Source: Paenibacillus cymbidii (GTDB taxonomy: Bacteria > Bacillota > Bacilli > Paenibacillales > NBRC-103111). From it: DNA of 64,000 nucleotides. Below the pieces are notes generated by a model, which worked only from the letters and a program-made list of their open reading frames with translations, was not told the DNA's origin and searched no databases. Below are positions 1-9,610 of this stretch, one piece after another. A program made the position numbers and the translations under genes. Location of the stretch: contig NZ_SHLX01000012.1 of the NCBI RefSeq assembly GCF_004764705.1, positions 186,001-250,000 on the forward strand, read 5' to 3'. Within the stretch, counting starts at the first letter, position 1, and every line of letters starts with the position of its first letter.

Positions 1-1
1 A

Positions 2-493
2 AAGAAGCGGCAAAAAATTTACCAGCTGCTTGACGCGATGGCGCTCGACCCGGAAACGTACCTGGCCGTCATTTACGGCGAGAAGGGCGTACATTACGAC
101 GTCGTCGACGGCGCGGCGGTGCCGAAGCCGGAGTACGTCGATCAGCAGAAGGCGGGGGCGGTGGCCGGGATCGGCTATTTCTACGGCATCTTCAAAGGCA
201 ATACGATGACGAATCTGGACCGGCCGAAAAGCCAGCTCGACCTCCGGGCCAGCATCGTGCAGAACAATGTCGTCCGGCTGACGGACGCATTGCCGCTTTC
301 GATTCTGCCGAGCTGGTCGGCGAACAGCGACGCGCTGACGAAGCTGATCAAGGAATACGAAATCCGTTTCGTAACGGGTGCGACCGATACGGACAAAGGG
401 TTTGACGACTTCGTTGCACTGCTGAACAAAACCGGGCTGCAGGCGGCGACGGACGAAGCGAACAAGCTGTACGCGGAACGCAACAAAAAATAG
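2..493 (+). CDS. ABC transporter solute-binding protein, C-terminal part (5' end outside window)
   Basis: The reading frame is open from the first bases of the window and ends at TAG 491-493, so only the last 163 residues are present. The sequence is typical of the C-terminal lobe of the large LplA/YtcQ-type lipoprotein binding proteins of Paenibacillaceae: a Tyr-rich segment, an Asp/Pro-containing loop, a conserved stretch around LPSWSANSDALTKL, and a final helix ending in a Lys-rich tail. A Met codon at 38 is internal and not a start. Such proteins deliver oligosaccharides to two-permease importers; the permeases would lie upstream of this window. The gene is followed after about 95 bases by the aminotransferase gene on the same strand. 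The family assignment is by overall resemblance only. Confidence 0.7.
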   Translation, partial: KKRQKIYQLLDAMALDPETYLAVIYGEKGVHYDVVDGAAVPKPEYVDQQKAGAVAGIGYFYGIFKGNTMTNLDRPKSQLDLRASIVQNNVVRLTDALPLSILPSWSANSDALTKLIKEYEIRFVTGATDTDKGFDDFVALLNKTGLQAATDEANKLYAERNKK

Positions 494-587
494 ACGGGAA
501 GCTTGCCGGCGGCGGCGGGGCGCGTTCATGCGCCTCGGCCGCCTGCTGTCACGCAAGCGGCCGTGAAAAGGAAGGGAGAGGTTGGCG

Positions 588-1826
588 ATGCAGGTTGACA
601 AGCTGGCGCTGCTTGGCGGCGAACCGGTAAAAACGACGCCGTACGGCACGGGCAAACGGTTTGGCGAAGAGGAGCTGAAGGAGCTTGCGGAAGCGCTCGA
701 GCAGAATACGTTGTTCTATCATTCGGGCAACAAAGTGAAGCGGTTTTTGCGCGAGTTTAACGAGCTGTACGGCGCTCCGTACAGCGTCGCGACGTCGTCG
801 GGCACGGCGGCGATTCACGTCGCGCTGGGCGCAGCGGGCGTTACCGTCGGCGACGAAGTGATTACGAGCCCGATTACCGATCAAGGGACGATCATCGGCA
901 TTTTGTTTCAGAATGCGATTCCGGTCTTTGCCGATCTGGAGCCGGATACGTACAACATGGACCCGCGTTCGATCGAGGCGCGGATCACGGAGCGGACGAA
1001 GGCGATTGTCGTCGTTCACCTGGCAGGCAACCCGGCCGACATGGAGGCGATCATGGCGATCGCCCGCAAGCGCGGGGTGAAAGTGATCGAGGACTGCGCC
1101 CAAAGCTACCTTGCCCCGTATCGCGGCCGTTACGTCGGCGCCTGGGGCGATTACGGCTGCTTCAGCACGAACGATTTCAAACACATGTCGACCGGGGACG
1201 GCGGCCTCGTGCTGGTCAATTCCGGCGACGAGGCGGATTATCGCAAAACGCATTCGTTCGCCGACAAAAATTACCAGCGGCTCGATAGCGCCGTCACCCG
1301 CGATATCGAAGGACTGGCGCCGAATTACCGCATGACCGAACTGCAGGGGGCGGTCGGCATCGCGCAGCTGCGCAAGCTGCCGTGGATTTGCCGGACGCGG
1401 CAGCAATACGGCGACCGCATCACCGCCGGCATCGCCGGGCTGCCGGGCATCGTGCCGAGGCGGGTGGTCGAAGGCGCGGAAAGCTCATACTGGTTTTACA
1501 TGCTGCGGCTGGAGGAGGAGAAGCTCGGCTGCACGCGGGAGCAGTTCAGCGCGGCGCTGACGGCCGAAGGCATCACCAACTCGGGCGGCTACCTCCTCCG
1601 TCCGATATACGGCAGCGCCATGTTTCAGCGGCGGACGGCTTATGCGGGCAGCCATTTTCCGTTCGATCTGACCGGCGCGACCTATCCGCCGGGGCTGTGC
1701 CCGGAAGCGGAGCGCATTCTGCAGACGTGCGTAACGATGCCGCTGAACGAGTTTTATACGGAGCAAGACATCGACGACATCATCGCGGGCATTCGCAAGG
1801 TGGCGCTGTACTACGGGCGGCCGTAG
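588..1826 (+). CDS. DegT/DnrJ/EryC1/StrS family PLP-dependent aminotransferase
   Basis: This 412-residue protein has the length and motifs of the DegT/DnrJ/EryC1/StrS (sugar aminotransferase) family. The pyridoxal-phosphate lysine is K198 in DFKHMSTGDGG, and the PLP-binding aspartate is D169 in EDCAQSY. An SSGTAAIHVAL segment near residue 65 forms the phosphate-binding region. The family usually aminates keto-sugars or cyclitols with glutamate. The start is set at ATG 588 because GGGAGAGG lies a few bases before it; an in-frame TTG at 582 overlaps that ribosome binding site. The gene lies between a solute-binding protein gene and a deacetylase-like gene, so a role in handling an amino sugar or cyclitol is possible, but the substrate cannot be read from sequence. 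Confidence 0.85.
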   Translation: MQVDKLALLGGEPVKTTPYGTGKRFGEEELKELAEALEQNTLFYHSGNKVKRFLREFNELYGAPYSVATSSGTAAIHVALGAAGVTVGDEVITSPITDQGTIIGILFQNAIPVFADLEPDTYNMDPRSIEARITERTKAIVVVHLAGNPADMEAIMAIARKRGVKVIEDCAQSYLAPYRGRYVGAWGDYGCFSTNDFKHMSTGDGGLVLVNSGDEADYRKTHSFADKNYQRLDSAVTRDIEGLAPNYRMTELQGAVGIAQLRKLPWICRTRQQYGDRITAGIAGLPGIVPRRVVEGAESSYWFYMLRLEEEKLGCTREQFSAALTAEGITNSGGYLLRPIYGSAMFQRRTAYAGSHFPFDLTGATYPPGLCPEAERILQTCVTMPLNEFYTEQDIDDIIAGIRKVALYYGRP

Positions 1827-1886
1827 CGGCGAGGGCTGCCGCCGGCGCGCGGCATCCGGGCGAATGCCAATCGAGGGAGAAGAGGA

Positions 1887-3602
1887 ATGAACATGAAATT
1901 GGCACAAGTGGGCATCTTGTTCGACAAGTCCTATGCGGAGCGCCATTGGCGTTACGGATTGAACACATTCGAAGCTTACATCGGCGAAATATTGGGTCAT
2001 GCCGGCATCCCGTGCGTGTGGCTGAACGCGCCTGCGGAGCTTGAGGCGAGCGGCTGCGATATCGTGATCGTCGCCTGCGCGGAGGAGACCGCCCGGACGG
2101 CAGAGCTGCTGTGGCGGTACGCGGAGAGCGGCGGCCGCGTCGTCAGCTACGGCGGGCTCGATTGCCTGGCGCGCAAGCTTGGCTATCGCGCCGCGCCGGA
2201 GCGCGCGCCCGGTTACGCCGAGCTGCCGGCGTGGGCGGACGGCGCGGTGCCGCCGCTGCGCTGGCTGCAGGCGAAGCCGTGGCGGGAAGCGTGGGGGCGC
2301 GAAGCGGCGGATGACGGCGGCTTCGCGCCGGCGACCGGTTTCGGCACGCTGCACCGCGGCCGTCCGGGCGGCGAGCCGGCGGGTGCGGCGCTGCAGCGGT
2401 TCGCCGTCGGCAGCGGTTCGATCGACCGCTGGGCGGTCGACATTGCTTCCACTGTCGTTGGGCTGCAGCAGGGCACGAAGCCGGTGCTGGCGGACGGCAT
2501 TCCGGCCGGCGACGGCACGGCTCCGGTAGACGAGGGCACGCTGAAAGCCGACGACTGCATCGAGCTCGATTGGGAGCTGGACCGGCTCGAAACGGAGACG
2601 GGCAAACGGTATTTTGCCTACCCGTATGCGGACTATTGGCGGGAAGCGGCGATCGGCCACCTGCTGCGGCTCGCCGTCGGCGCGGGGCTGACGCTGCCGG
2701 TCGTCGACTATTGGCCGGAAGGCGTTGAAGGCGTGGCGATGTTCTCGCACGACAGCGATATCAATCTCGACGAGCATGCGGCGCGCACGCTGGAGGTGCT
2801 GGCGGAGTGCGGCATCCAGACGACCTGGTGCATGATCGAGCCCGGTTACGACCCGTCCTATTACGTCAAAATCAAGGAAGCGGGACATGAGCTCGCCTTT
2901 CATTATGACGCGCTTGCGGAGGACGACCGCATCTGGGACGAGGCCGAGTTCAACCGCCAGCTGGCGTGGCTGAAGGAAGCGGCGGACATCGACAGCGTGG
3001 CGTCGAATAAAAATCACTATACCCGCATCGACGGCTGGGGCGACTTGTTCGCCTGGTGCGAGCGCAGCGGGATCGGCATCGACCAGACGCGCGGCCCGAG
3101 CAAAAAAGGCAACGTCGGCTTCCTGTTCGGCACCTGCCATCCGTATTTCCCGATCGCCTGGGCCGACGAGCGCAACCGGCTGTACAACGTGCTGGAAATC
3201 GGCTTCCTGACACAGGACATCGACCATTGGGGATTGGCCGACTTCAGCGTGGTGCCGCCGTTTCTGGAGCAGGTGCGGCGGGTGGGCGGCTTCGCCCATT
3301 TCCTGTCGCACCAGAACCAGATTCACGGGCAGCCGGCCGTTGCCGCAGCCGTCGGCCGCATCGTCGCCGAAGCCCGCAGTCGCGGCTTCGTGTTCTGGAC
3401 GAGCGAGCGCATCGGCAACTGGGAGCGGGCGCGCCGTACGGTCGCCTTCGCCGGCTCCGGCGAAGGCGGGGCGCTGCGTTTTGCCGGCGCGCCGGAAGCG
3501 GTCGGCGCCGTCGTCTGGACGCCGCTCGGCGAAGCGGAGGCGGAGCGGGCGGAAGGCAGGAGATTCGGGCTGCCCTGCGCGAAATATATCGTTAGCAATT
3601 AG
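1887..3602 (+). CDS. Polysaccharide deacetylase-like (NodB-fold) protein with N-terminal alpha/beta domain
   Basis: A 571-residue cytoplasmic protein with no signal peptide. Residues about 1-75 look like a Rossmann or glutamine-amidotransferase-like alpha/beta domain (DIVIVACAEET). From about residue 285 the sequence resembles a NodB-type barrel: FSHDSDINLDEHA for the first metal-binding strand, HELAFHYDA for the second His motif, and FLSHQNQIH near the end. The classical HxxxH pair is not obvious, so the enzyme may be a diverged hydrolase rather than a true deacetylase. The start is ATG 1887, preceded by GAGGGAGAAGAGG. It is co-directional with the aminotransferase and the glycosidase-like gene, suggesting one catabolic unit. 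Confidence 0.55.
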   Translation: MNMKLAQVGILFDKSYAERHWRYGLNTFEAYIGEILGHAGIPCVWLNAPAELEASGCDIVIVACAEETARTAELLWRYAESGGRVVSYGGLDCLARKLGYRAAPERAPGYAELPAWADGAVPPLRWLQAKPWREAWGREAADDGGFAPATGFGTLHRGRPGGEPAGAALQRFAVGSGSIDRWAVDIASTVVGLQQGTKPVLADGIPAGDGTAPVDEGTLKADDCIELDWELDRLETETGKRYFAYPYADYWREAAIGHLLRLAVGAGLTLPVVDYWPEGVEGVAMFSHDSDINLDEHAARTLEVLAECGIQTTWCMIEPGYDPSYYVKIKEAGHELAFHYDALAEDDRIWDEAEFNRQLAWLKEAADIDSVASNKNHYTRIDGWGDLFAWCERSGIGIDQTRGPSKKGNVGFLFGTCHPYFPIAWADERNRLYNVLEIGFLTQDIDHWGLADFSVVPPFLEQVRRVGGFAHFLSHQNQIHGQPAVAAAVGRIVAEARSRGFVFWTSERIGNWERARRTVAFAGSGEGGALRFAGAPEAVGAVVWTPLGEAEAERAEGRRFGLPCAKYIVSN

Positions 3603-3625
3603 CCCTGTTACGAGGAGGGAACGGC

Positions 3626-5782
3626 ATGTTGGAAAAAGAGCGACCATACGCCTTCCGTCGCAGGCTTGACGAGGTGCACCGGCCGGACCGCCTCGATCCG
3701 GATGCCCGTCCGGCAGACGGCGAAACCGCCGTCACCGACGACTGGGCGATCGTCGTAAGCGTTGGGGCGAGCGAGCTGCTGCTTACGGCGGCGCTCGATT
3801 TGCAGCACTATTTGCTCGTCAGCATGCGGGTGTCGGTGCCGCTTCGCCGTGTCGGCGATGTGGCCGCCTGGGCCGGCGAAGCTGGCGGCGCGCCGGCTGT
3901 CGTGCTCGCCACGAAGGAGGAGCTGCCGCAGTTCGGCGGCGCGTTGACGGAAACGCGCAGCTACCGGCTTGCGGCCGGCGGCGGGCGAATCGTCATCTGC
4001 GGCAACGAGGACCGCGGCGCCGCCCAGGGCAGCTACTACCTGGAAGATTTGATGAACCTGCGCGACGCACCGTTCGTGCGCGCCATGGACGTGACGCGCA
4101 AGCCGCTGTTTACGCCGCGGATGGCGCATTCGGGCTGGGGGCTGGACCAGTTCCCCGACCCGCATCTGAACGTGCTTGCGCACGCCGGCATCGACGCCAT
4201 TCTCGTCTTTGTCGAAGACGTGGACCGGACGCCGACCGGCTATCTCGACTTCAATAATCTGGTCGACCGCGCCGAACGGTACGGCATCGACGTGTACATG
4301 TACAGCTACCTGGTCAGCCAGAAAAAAGTGAACCGGGTGCAGCCGCACCCCGATGACCCGGGGGCGGAAGCTTACTATGAGCGCCTGTACGGCAGCATCA
4401 TGGTGGCATGTCCGCGTTTCAAGGGCATCGTGCTGGTCGGAGAATCGATGGAGTTCCGCAGCCACGACCCGAACGTCGCCGAAGTGACTCGTCTCGAATG
4501 GCCGGAGGAGCAGGTGCGCACGAAGCCGAGTCCCGGCTGGTGGCCGTGCCGCGATTTTCCGCGGTGGGTGAGCCTGGTTCGCGACACGATTCACCGGCAT
4601 AGCCCGGACACGGAGATCGTGTTCTGGACGTACAATTGGGGCTGGGCGCCGGAGGAGGAGCGGCTGCGGCTGATCCGCGAGCTGCCGGCGGGCATTACGC
4701 TGCAGGTGACGTTCGAAATGTTCCAGCAAGTGCCGCGCGAAGGCGTGACGCATGTATGCGTCGACTATACGGCGTCGTCCGTCGGGCCCGGCGCTTATTT
4801 TGCCAGCGAGGCGCAAGCCGCCCGCGAGCGCGGCATGAAGCTGTATTCGATGAGCAACACCGGCGGCATGACCTGGGACTTCGGCGTCATCCCGTTCGAG
4901 CCGGTGCCGTACCAGTGGACCTTACGCCATAACGCCGTACATGAAGCGCAGCGCAAGTGGGGCTTGTCCGGCCTGATGGAGAACCACCATTACGGCTTCT
5001 GGCCCTCCTTCGTCGCCGACTTGGCCAAGTGGAGCTACTGGTCTCCGAGCCCGTCGCCGGAGGAGCTGTACGAGGCGATCGCACGCCGGGATTACGGCGC
5101 TGCCGCGGCGCCGCCGGCGCTGGATGCCTGGAGGCACTGGAGCGAAGCGATTCGCGATTACGTGCCGACCAACGAGGACCAGTACGGTCCGTTCCGGGTC
5201 GGTCCGTCGTATCCGCTCGTGTTCCGCCAGGCGGTGAAGCTTCCGGAGGCGTGGCATGCGCTGTGGGGCAACCTGATCGTGCTCACCGATTACAAGCCGC
5301 TCGAGGACCCGCGGCAATCGCCGGGCGCGGCCCGGGTGGCGGTCGAGCTGCGGGCGCTGGAGCGAATGCTTGCGCGCTGGCAGACCGGCAACGAATGCCT
5401 CGAGCAAGCGCTGCCGCTTGTCCCGGCACGCAAGCTGCCGGAGGCGCGGCGGCTGCTCGGGATGAATCGCTTCATCGTGCTGACGATCCGCACGACGCTG
5501 CACGCCAAGCGTTGGTGGCTGCTGAAGATGCGGCTCGGGCTTGAGCCGGATCCGGTGCAGGCCGGCGCGCTGCTCGACGAGATGGCGCGGCTCGCGGCGG
5601 CGGAAATCGCCAACGCGGAAGCGGCGATTCCGCTGGTGGAGGCCGATTCGCGGCTCGGCTGGGAGGCGTCGATGGATTACATGACCGACGCGGCGCACTT
5701 GCGCTGGAAAATCGAGCAGGTGCAAGCGGTGCTCGAGGTTGAATTTCCCCAGTACCGCAAGTCGCTCGGGTTGTGCGACTGA
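3626..5782 (+). CDS. Glycoside hydrolase-like protein with GH20/GH67-type N-terminal domain and TIM barrel
   Basis: A 718-residue protein without a signal peptide. Residues about 75-145 resemble the small alpha/beta domain that precedes the barrel in GH20, GH67, GH84 and GH115 enzymes (IVICGNEDRGAAQGSYYLEDL). After that come strand-like segments with acidic ends, such as AILVFVEDVD, DVYMYSYL, GIVLVGESMEF and EIVFWTYNWGW, suggesting a (beta/alpha)8 barrel to about residue 470, then a helical C-terminal region. E in VLVGESMEF is a candidate catalytic residue. The exact family and substrate are not recognised. ATG 3626 follows GAGGAGGGA. It is the last gene of the first operon; a palindromic terminator lies 37 bases after its stop. 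Confidence 0.55.
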   Translation: MLEKERPYAFRRRLDEVHRPDRLDPDARPADGETAVTDDWAIVVSVGASELLLTAALDLQHYLLVSMRVSVPLRRVGDVAAWAGEAGGAPAVVLATKEELPQFGGALTETRSYRLAAGGGRIVICGNEDRGAAQGSYYLEDLMNLRDAPFVRAMDVTRKPLFTPRMAHSGWGLDQFPDPHLNVLAHAGIDAILVFVEDVDRTPTGYLDFNNLVDRAERYGIDVYMYSYLVSQKKVNRVQPHPDDPGAEAYYERLYGSIMVACPRFKGIVLVGESMEFRSHDPNVAEVTRLEWPEEQVRTKPSPGWWPCRDFPRWVSLVRDTIHRHSPDTEIVFWTYNWGWAPEEERLRLIRELPAGITLQVTFEMFQQVPREGVTHVCVDYTASSVGPGAYFASEAQAARERGMKLYSMSNTGGMTWDFGVIPFEPVPYQWTLRHNAVHEAQRKWGLSGLMENHHYGFWPSFVADLAKWSYWSPSPSPEELYEAIARRDYGAAAAPPALDAWRHWSEAIRDYVPTNEDQYGPFRVGPSYPLVFRQAVKLPEAWHALWGNLIVLTDYKPLEDPRQSPGAARVAVELRALERMLARWQTGNECLEQALPLVPARKLPEARRLLGMNRFIVLTIRTTLHAKRWWLLKMRLGLEPDPVQAGALLDEMARLAAAEIANAEAAIPLVEADSRLGWEASMDYMTDAAHLRWKIEQVQAVLEVEFPQYRKSLGLCD

Positions 5783-5819
5783 ATGACTCCCGAAGCGCCC
5801 GCCATCCCGCGGCGGCTCG

Positions 5820-5847
5820 AAAATAGGCCATAAAATGGCCTATTTTT
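5820..5847 (+). terminator. Palindromic hairpin with T-run, end of first operon
   Basis: AAATAGGCCAT and ATGGCCTATTT form an 11-base perfect stem around a three-base loop, followed by TTTTTATATTTT. This fits a rho-independent terminator for the upstream operon. The same arms recur at 38562-38588, so this copy also belongs to a dispersed palindrome family in this window. Confidence 0.75.
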
Positions 5848-6037
5848 ATATTTTAACCCTTTTAATGTAAAATGATCTGTATTGCGGTAACGTGGTGAGT
5901 GGTTTTTCCTTGGCAACGTGTCGGTTTCGTTCGGCAAGTTGGTTCCGATGAGTGTGCAAACTGTTTTTTGACTGGATGGAGCTCTTAACTGCATGATACA
6001 ATCATGGAAATCGATGGCGCGTATGGGGAGTGATCGT

Positions 6038-7852
6038 TTGAATCCGATATATATGATCAGACGAACGACGATATGGACCAAGCTGGTATTGACATTCCTG
6101 TTCACAATGACGCCCTTATATATCATTAGTTTACAAATTAATCAAATGGGGTCCGATAACGTCAAGCATGAAATACTGGGGTCGCTGGATTCCAGGCTGC
6201 ATTACTATTTAACGTCCTTCGAAGCCGAAGTCAACCGGATTCTGAAGCTCCAGGACCAGTACGGCGTTGACGAGGATATCGAGAAACTGAGTGCCATCCC
6301 GCCTTCCATGACCGAATACGAAATCATCGAGACTCAGAAGCGGGTGCAGAACAAATTGCTGGTGCTGAAAAATTCCAGTTTGTTCGTGGAGGAATCGACG
6401 GCGTACATTCCGATGCTGGAGAAAACGCTCAACTCCGTGTCGTATACCGACGAAATGCCGGCTGGGCAGGTGCAGGAGCTGCAAGCGCTCGCTCGCACGC
6501 AAAAGTCGCCGCTTGTCTCGTGGAACGGCCAGTTGCTGCTCAACAACATTTTCCCGAACCCGGCCTACTCGGAGCGCAAACCGGCTTTCATTTTGCAAAC
6601 GGTGCTTTCCGAGCGGGACATTCTCCGCTATTTGCCTCAAGCAACGAATCAGAAAAAAGAAGAAGCGGTACTCCTCAATCTGCAGCAAGATTGGGCAATA
6701 GCCAACCATCCCGATCCGGCGATGATTGCCGATTTGACTGCGTTCCTGAAGCTTCCCGAGCATACGAGTGAGCCGTCGGGGACCGGGTCGATGAAAGTCG
6801 GAGACAAGACTTACGTCGTTTCGTACGAATACTCGCCGCTGCTCAATACGTACTTTCTCATTTATTTGCCAAAAGGCGAAATCTCCGGCTTGCTCCACAA
6901 ATACCGGGTCTGGTTCTGGATATTATCGGTCGTCTCCTTCTTCGTCATCCTGCTCTTCTCTTATTGGATTTACCGGGTCATTCACAGTCCGCTGAAAAAT
7001 TTGGTGCTCGCGTTCCGCAAGGTGGAAGGTGGAGCCATGGACGTACGGATTCGGCACCGAAACTTCACCGAATTCGATTACTTGTACGGACAGTTCAACT
7101 CGATGGTGGCCAAATTGCACGTCCTGATAAACGAAGTGTACGAGTCGCAAATCCGGTCGCAGCGTTCCGAGCTCAAGCAACTGCAATCGCAGATCAATCC
7201 GCATTTTCTGTACAACACTTACTTTATGGTGAGACGCATGGCGGAGGAATACGATTTTGAGAACATCGCCAGCGTGACGCAGCATCTCGGCGATTATCTG
7301 CTGTACATCACCCGCAATGCGGAGGATATGGTGCGTCTGGAGACGGAGTGGCGGCACACGTTATCCTACATCGAAATTCAATCGATGCGGTTCCAGAGGA
7401 GAATCGTTATGAACGTAGGCGAGCTTCCCGCAGCGTGCAAGGACTGGAAGGTGCCCAAATTGTTTTTGCAGCCATTGATCGAAAATGTTTACGTCCACGG
7501 GTTAAAAGACAAACTATCCGGCGGCGTGGCGGAATTGTCGGCACAGCTTGGCGACGGCTGCGTAATCATCCGCATCCAGGATAACGGCGAGGGCTGCGAC
7601 GAACGGCAAATCGACCGCATGACGGCCCAACTGCTTCAACGCGATATCGAAACCGAAACGACGGGGTTGATCAACGTGCATCGCAGGCTGCAATTGACAT
7701 ACGGTCGGCAATACGGCATCCGGCTGGCGGCAGGGAGTTTGGGCGGCCTTTCGGTCGAAGTGGCGATTCCCCAACCGCCCCTGACCGAATCGGTCGCAAC
7801 CGAACCAGCTCCAAACCCTTCCATCCCCACTATTCCAACCAAAGAGGTGTAG
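6038..7852 (+). CDS. YesM-type sensor histidine kinase
   Basis: A membrane sensor kinase of about 604 residues. A transmembrane helix near residues 12-32, a long extracellular sensing region, a second helix near 275-300 (WILSVVSFFVILLFSYWI) and a HAMP segment are followed by the His_kinase module. The phosphoacceptor His lies in SQINPHFLYN, and the ATPase has an IQDNGEGC box. It should sense an extracellular sugar and phosphorylate the AraC-type regulator encoded five bases downstream. The start is uncertain: TTG 6038 has GGGGAG seven bases upstream and is preferred; ATG 5993 would add 15 residues and has a weaker GGATGGAG site. The pair controls the importer and hydrolase genes that follow. 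Confidence 0.9.
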   Translation: MNPIYMIRRTTIWTKLVLTFLFTMTPLYIISLQINQMGSDNVKHEILGSLDSRLHYYLTSFEAEVNRILKLQDQYGVDEDIEKLSAIPPSMTEYEIIETQKRVQNKLLVLKNSSLFVEESTAYIPMLEKTLNSVSYTDEMPAGQVQELQALARTQKSPLVSWNGQLLLNNIFPNPAYSERKPAFILQTVLSERDILRYLPQATNQKKEEAVLLNLQQDWAIANHPDPAMIADLTAFLKLPEHTSEPSGTGSMKVGDKTYVVSYEYSPLLNTYFLIYLPKGEISGLLHKYRVWFWILSVVSFFVILLFSYWIYRVIHSPLKNLVLAFRKVEGGAMDVRIRHRNFTEFDYLYGQFNSMVAKLHVLINEVYESQIRSQRSELKQLQSQINPHFLYNTYFMVRRMAEEYDFENIASVTQHLGDYLLYITRNAEDMVRLETEWRHTLSYIEIQSMRFQRRIVMNVGELPAACKDWKVPKLFLQPLIENVYVHGLKDKLSGGVAELSAQLGDGCVIIRIQDNGEGCDERQIDRMTAQLLQRDIETETTGLINVHRRLQLTYGRQYGIRLAAGSLGGLSVEVAIPQPPLTESVATEPAPNPSIPTIPTKEV

Positions 7853-7856
7853 GGCC

Positions 7857-9512
7857 ATGTACCGGATTTTGATCGTGGATGACGAAGCGTACATCGTGCA
7901 AGGCTTGATCGGCTTGATTCAGAAGACGGAGGATCTCGAGCTAGAGGTCTACAAGGCTTATTCCGCAAGCGAGGCGCTCAACTGGCTCGACCGCACCAAA
8001 ATCGATATCGTGCTGTCGGACATTTCGATGCCGGGTGTCGACGGACTTTCGCTGCAGAAGGAAATCATCCGGCTGTGGCCGCGTTGCCGGATCATTTTTT
8101 TGACCGGATACAGCGACTTCGCCTATGTGAAAGAAGCGGTGCGCCATCAGGCGGTCGATTACATACTCAAGGCGGAAGGCGACGACGTCATCCTCCGATC
8201 GATCAGTCAAGCGATCCGGTCGCTGGACCAGGAATTTGCCGGCGCCAATTTGCTGCAGGCGGCGAGCGATCAGTTGCAGAAGGCGCTTCCCGCCTTGCAG
8301 AAGGAATATTTGCTCGACGTTCTGCACGGCGAGGCGAAGGCGCTCAACCATTTGCCGGCGCAGCTGGACAATCTGCAAATTCCGCTTCGTCCGGAGCATC
8401 CCGTGTTGCTGGTCGTCGGCAAGGTGGACGATGAGCAGAAGTTCGGCGGCGACTCCGACAGGGCGCTGCTGTTGTACGCCTGGCAGAACGTTGCGTCAGA
8501 GTTGCTGAACGATTCGGCTCGCCATATTTCGCTCGTATACGACCGTTCCAACGTCGTCTGGCTGCTGCAGCCGATCGTCGGCCATGACGGCGAACAAACG
8601 ATGCAGGAGGATTACAAGCGAACCGTCCGGTTCGTCGAAGGCTGCCTGGAAACGATACAGGAGCACAGCCGCCGGCTGCTGCGACTGAAGGTGTCCTTCG
8701 CGTTCGCCAAACAATTCGTTCGTTGGGAGGATGCGGCGGAGAAGTTCGAAGCGCTGCAGCTGACGCTCGGGCGCAGCCGGTATTTGGGCCAGGAAGTGCT
8801 CCTGACGGAAGATTCGTTTCAACTCGCGATGACGACCGGATTTCCGCAGGCGGGCATACGCAAGCTGTCGCAGCAGATCGGGCTGCTGGAGGGCTATTTG
8901 GAGAGCGGCAGGCGGGACGAGTTTTTCGACCTGTACGAGTCGCTGGCGAAGGATGCCGGCGAACCTGTCCCCGCCGTGCGGGTGCTTGTGTATCATCGTT
9001 TGATCGTGTTGTTCGTTTCGTATATGACGCAGGAGGGCTGCTACCAGTCGCTGGGCGAAAAGTGGCAGTTGACGCAGTTGACCCGCTACGAATCGCACGG
9101 TTCGTGGGTAGAGGCGATGGCTTATTTCCGCGAGCTGGCGGAGCGGCTCTTCGAGTTGAAAGCGATGGACGCTCAGCAGCAGAGCCATCATCTCGTTGCG
9201 AAGATCAATCAATACATCGAAAAGAATCTGACGGGAGACTTGTCGCTTACCCGCATCGGTGAATGGCTGTCGCTCAATCCTTATTATTTGTCCCGCTTGT
9301 ACAAGCAGCTGGCGGGGACGAATTTGACCGATACGATCGCCGAAGCGCGGCTGGAGCGGGCCCGAAAGCTGCTGCTTCACACCAATCTGAAAATTATCGA
9401 CATCGCCGCCCAGGTCGGCTTCGAATCGAACGCCTACTTCCATCGCGTGTTCAAAAAAGCGACGAACCTGACCCCCCACGAATTCAGGGAAAGGGCAAAC
9501 TCGTTCAAATAG
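7857..9512 (+). CDS. YesN-type response regulator with AraC DNA-binding domain
   Basis: A 551-residue regulator. Residues 1-120 are a receiver with the acidic pair DDE at 8-10, phosphoacceptor D55 in IVLSDISMPG and a Lys near 105 (YILKAEGDD). The middle 290 residues form the variable linker common in Paenibacillaceae regulators. The last 100 residues are an AraC-type double helix-turn-helix (LSLTRIGEWLSLNPYYLSR, then IIDIAAQVGFESNAYFHRVF). The gene follows the kinase by four bases and precedes the binding protein, so it most likely activates this importer operon. A TATAAT-like element at 9533-9538 downstream of its stop might give the binding protein gene extra transcription, but no good -35 accompanies it. 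Confidence 0.9.
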   Translation: MYRILIVDDEAYIVQGLIGLIQKTEDLELEVYKAYSASEALNWLDRTKIDIVLSDISMPGVDGLSLQKEIIRLWPRCRIIFLTGYSDFAYVKEAVRHQAVDYILKAEGDDVILRSISQAIRSLDQEFAGANLLQAASDQLQKALPALQKEYLLDVLHGEAKALNHLPAQLDNLQIPLRPEHPVLLVVGKVDDEQKFGGDSDRALLLYAWQNVASELLNDSARHISLVYDRSNVVWLLQPIVGHDGEQTMQEDYKRTVRFVEGCLETIQEHSRRLLRLKVSFAFAKQFVRWEDAAEKFEALQLTLGRSRYLGQEVLLTEDSFQLAMTTGFPQAGIRKLSQQIGLLEGYLESGRRDEFFDLYESLAKDAGEPVPAVRVLVYHRLIVLFVSYMTQEGCYQSLGEKWQLTQLTRYESHGSWVEAMAYFRELAERLFELKAMDAQQQSHHLVAKINQYIEKNLTGDLSLTRIGEWLSLNPYYLSRLYKQLAGTNLTDTIAEARLERARKLLLHTNLKIIDIAAQVGFESNAYFHRVFKKATNLTPHEFRERANSFK

Positions 9513-9610
9513 TCCAGTATTCGTGCAAATCTTATAATTGAACGCGTTCGGCTAACGGATTCATAATAAAAGAGTAGAAGGAACGCCAATCAAAGCGGGG
9601 GATGATGCAG

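Noticed and set aside
1485..3647. 720-codon open frame on the minus strand
   Set aside because: It is antisense to two convincing genes with good ribosome sites, is very rich in Arg, and has no recognisable domain. GC-rich third positions produce such frames.
5993..6037. ATG 5993 as start of the sensor kinase
   Set aside because: Possible, but TTG 6038 has a better placed GGGGAG, and the first membrane helix then begins at the usual distance from the N-terminus.
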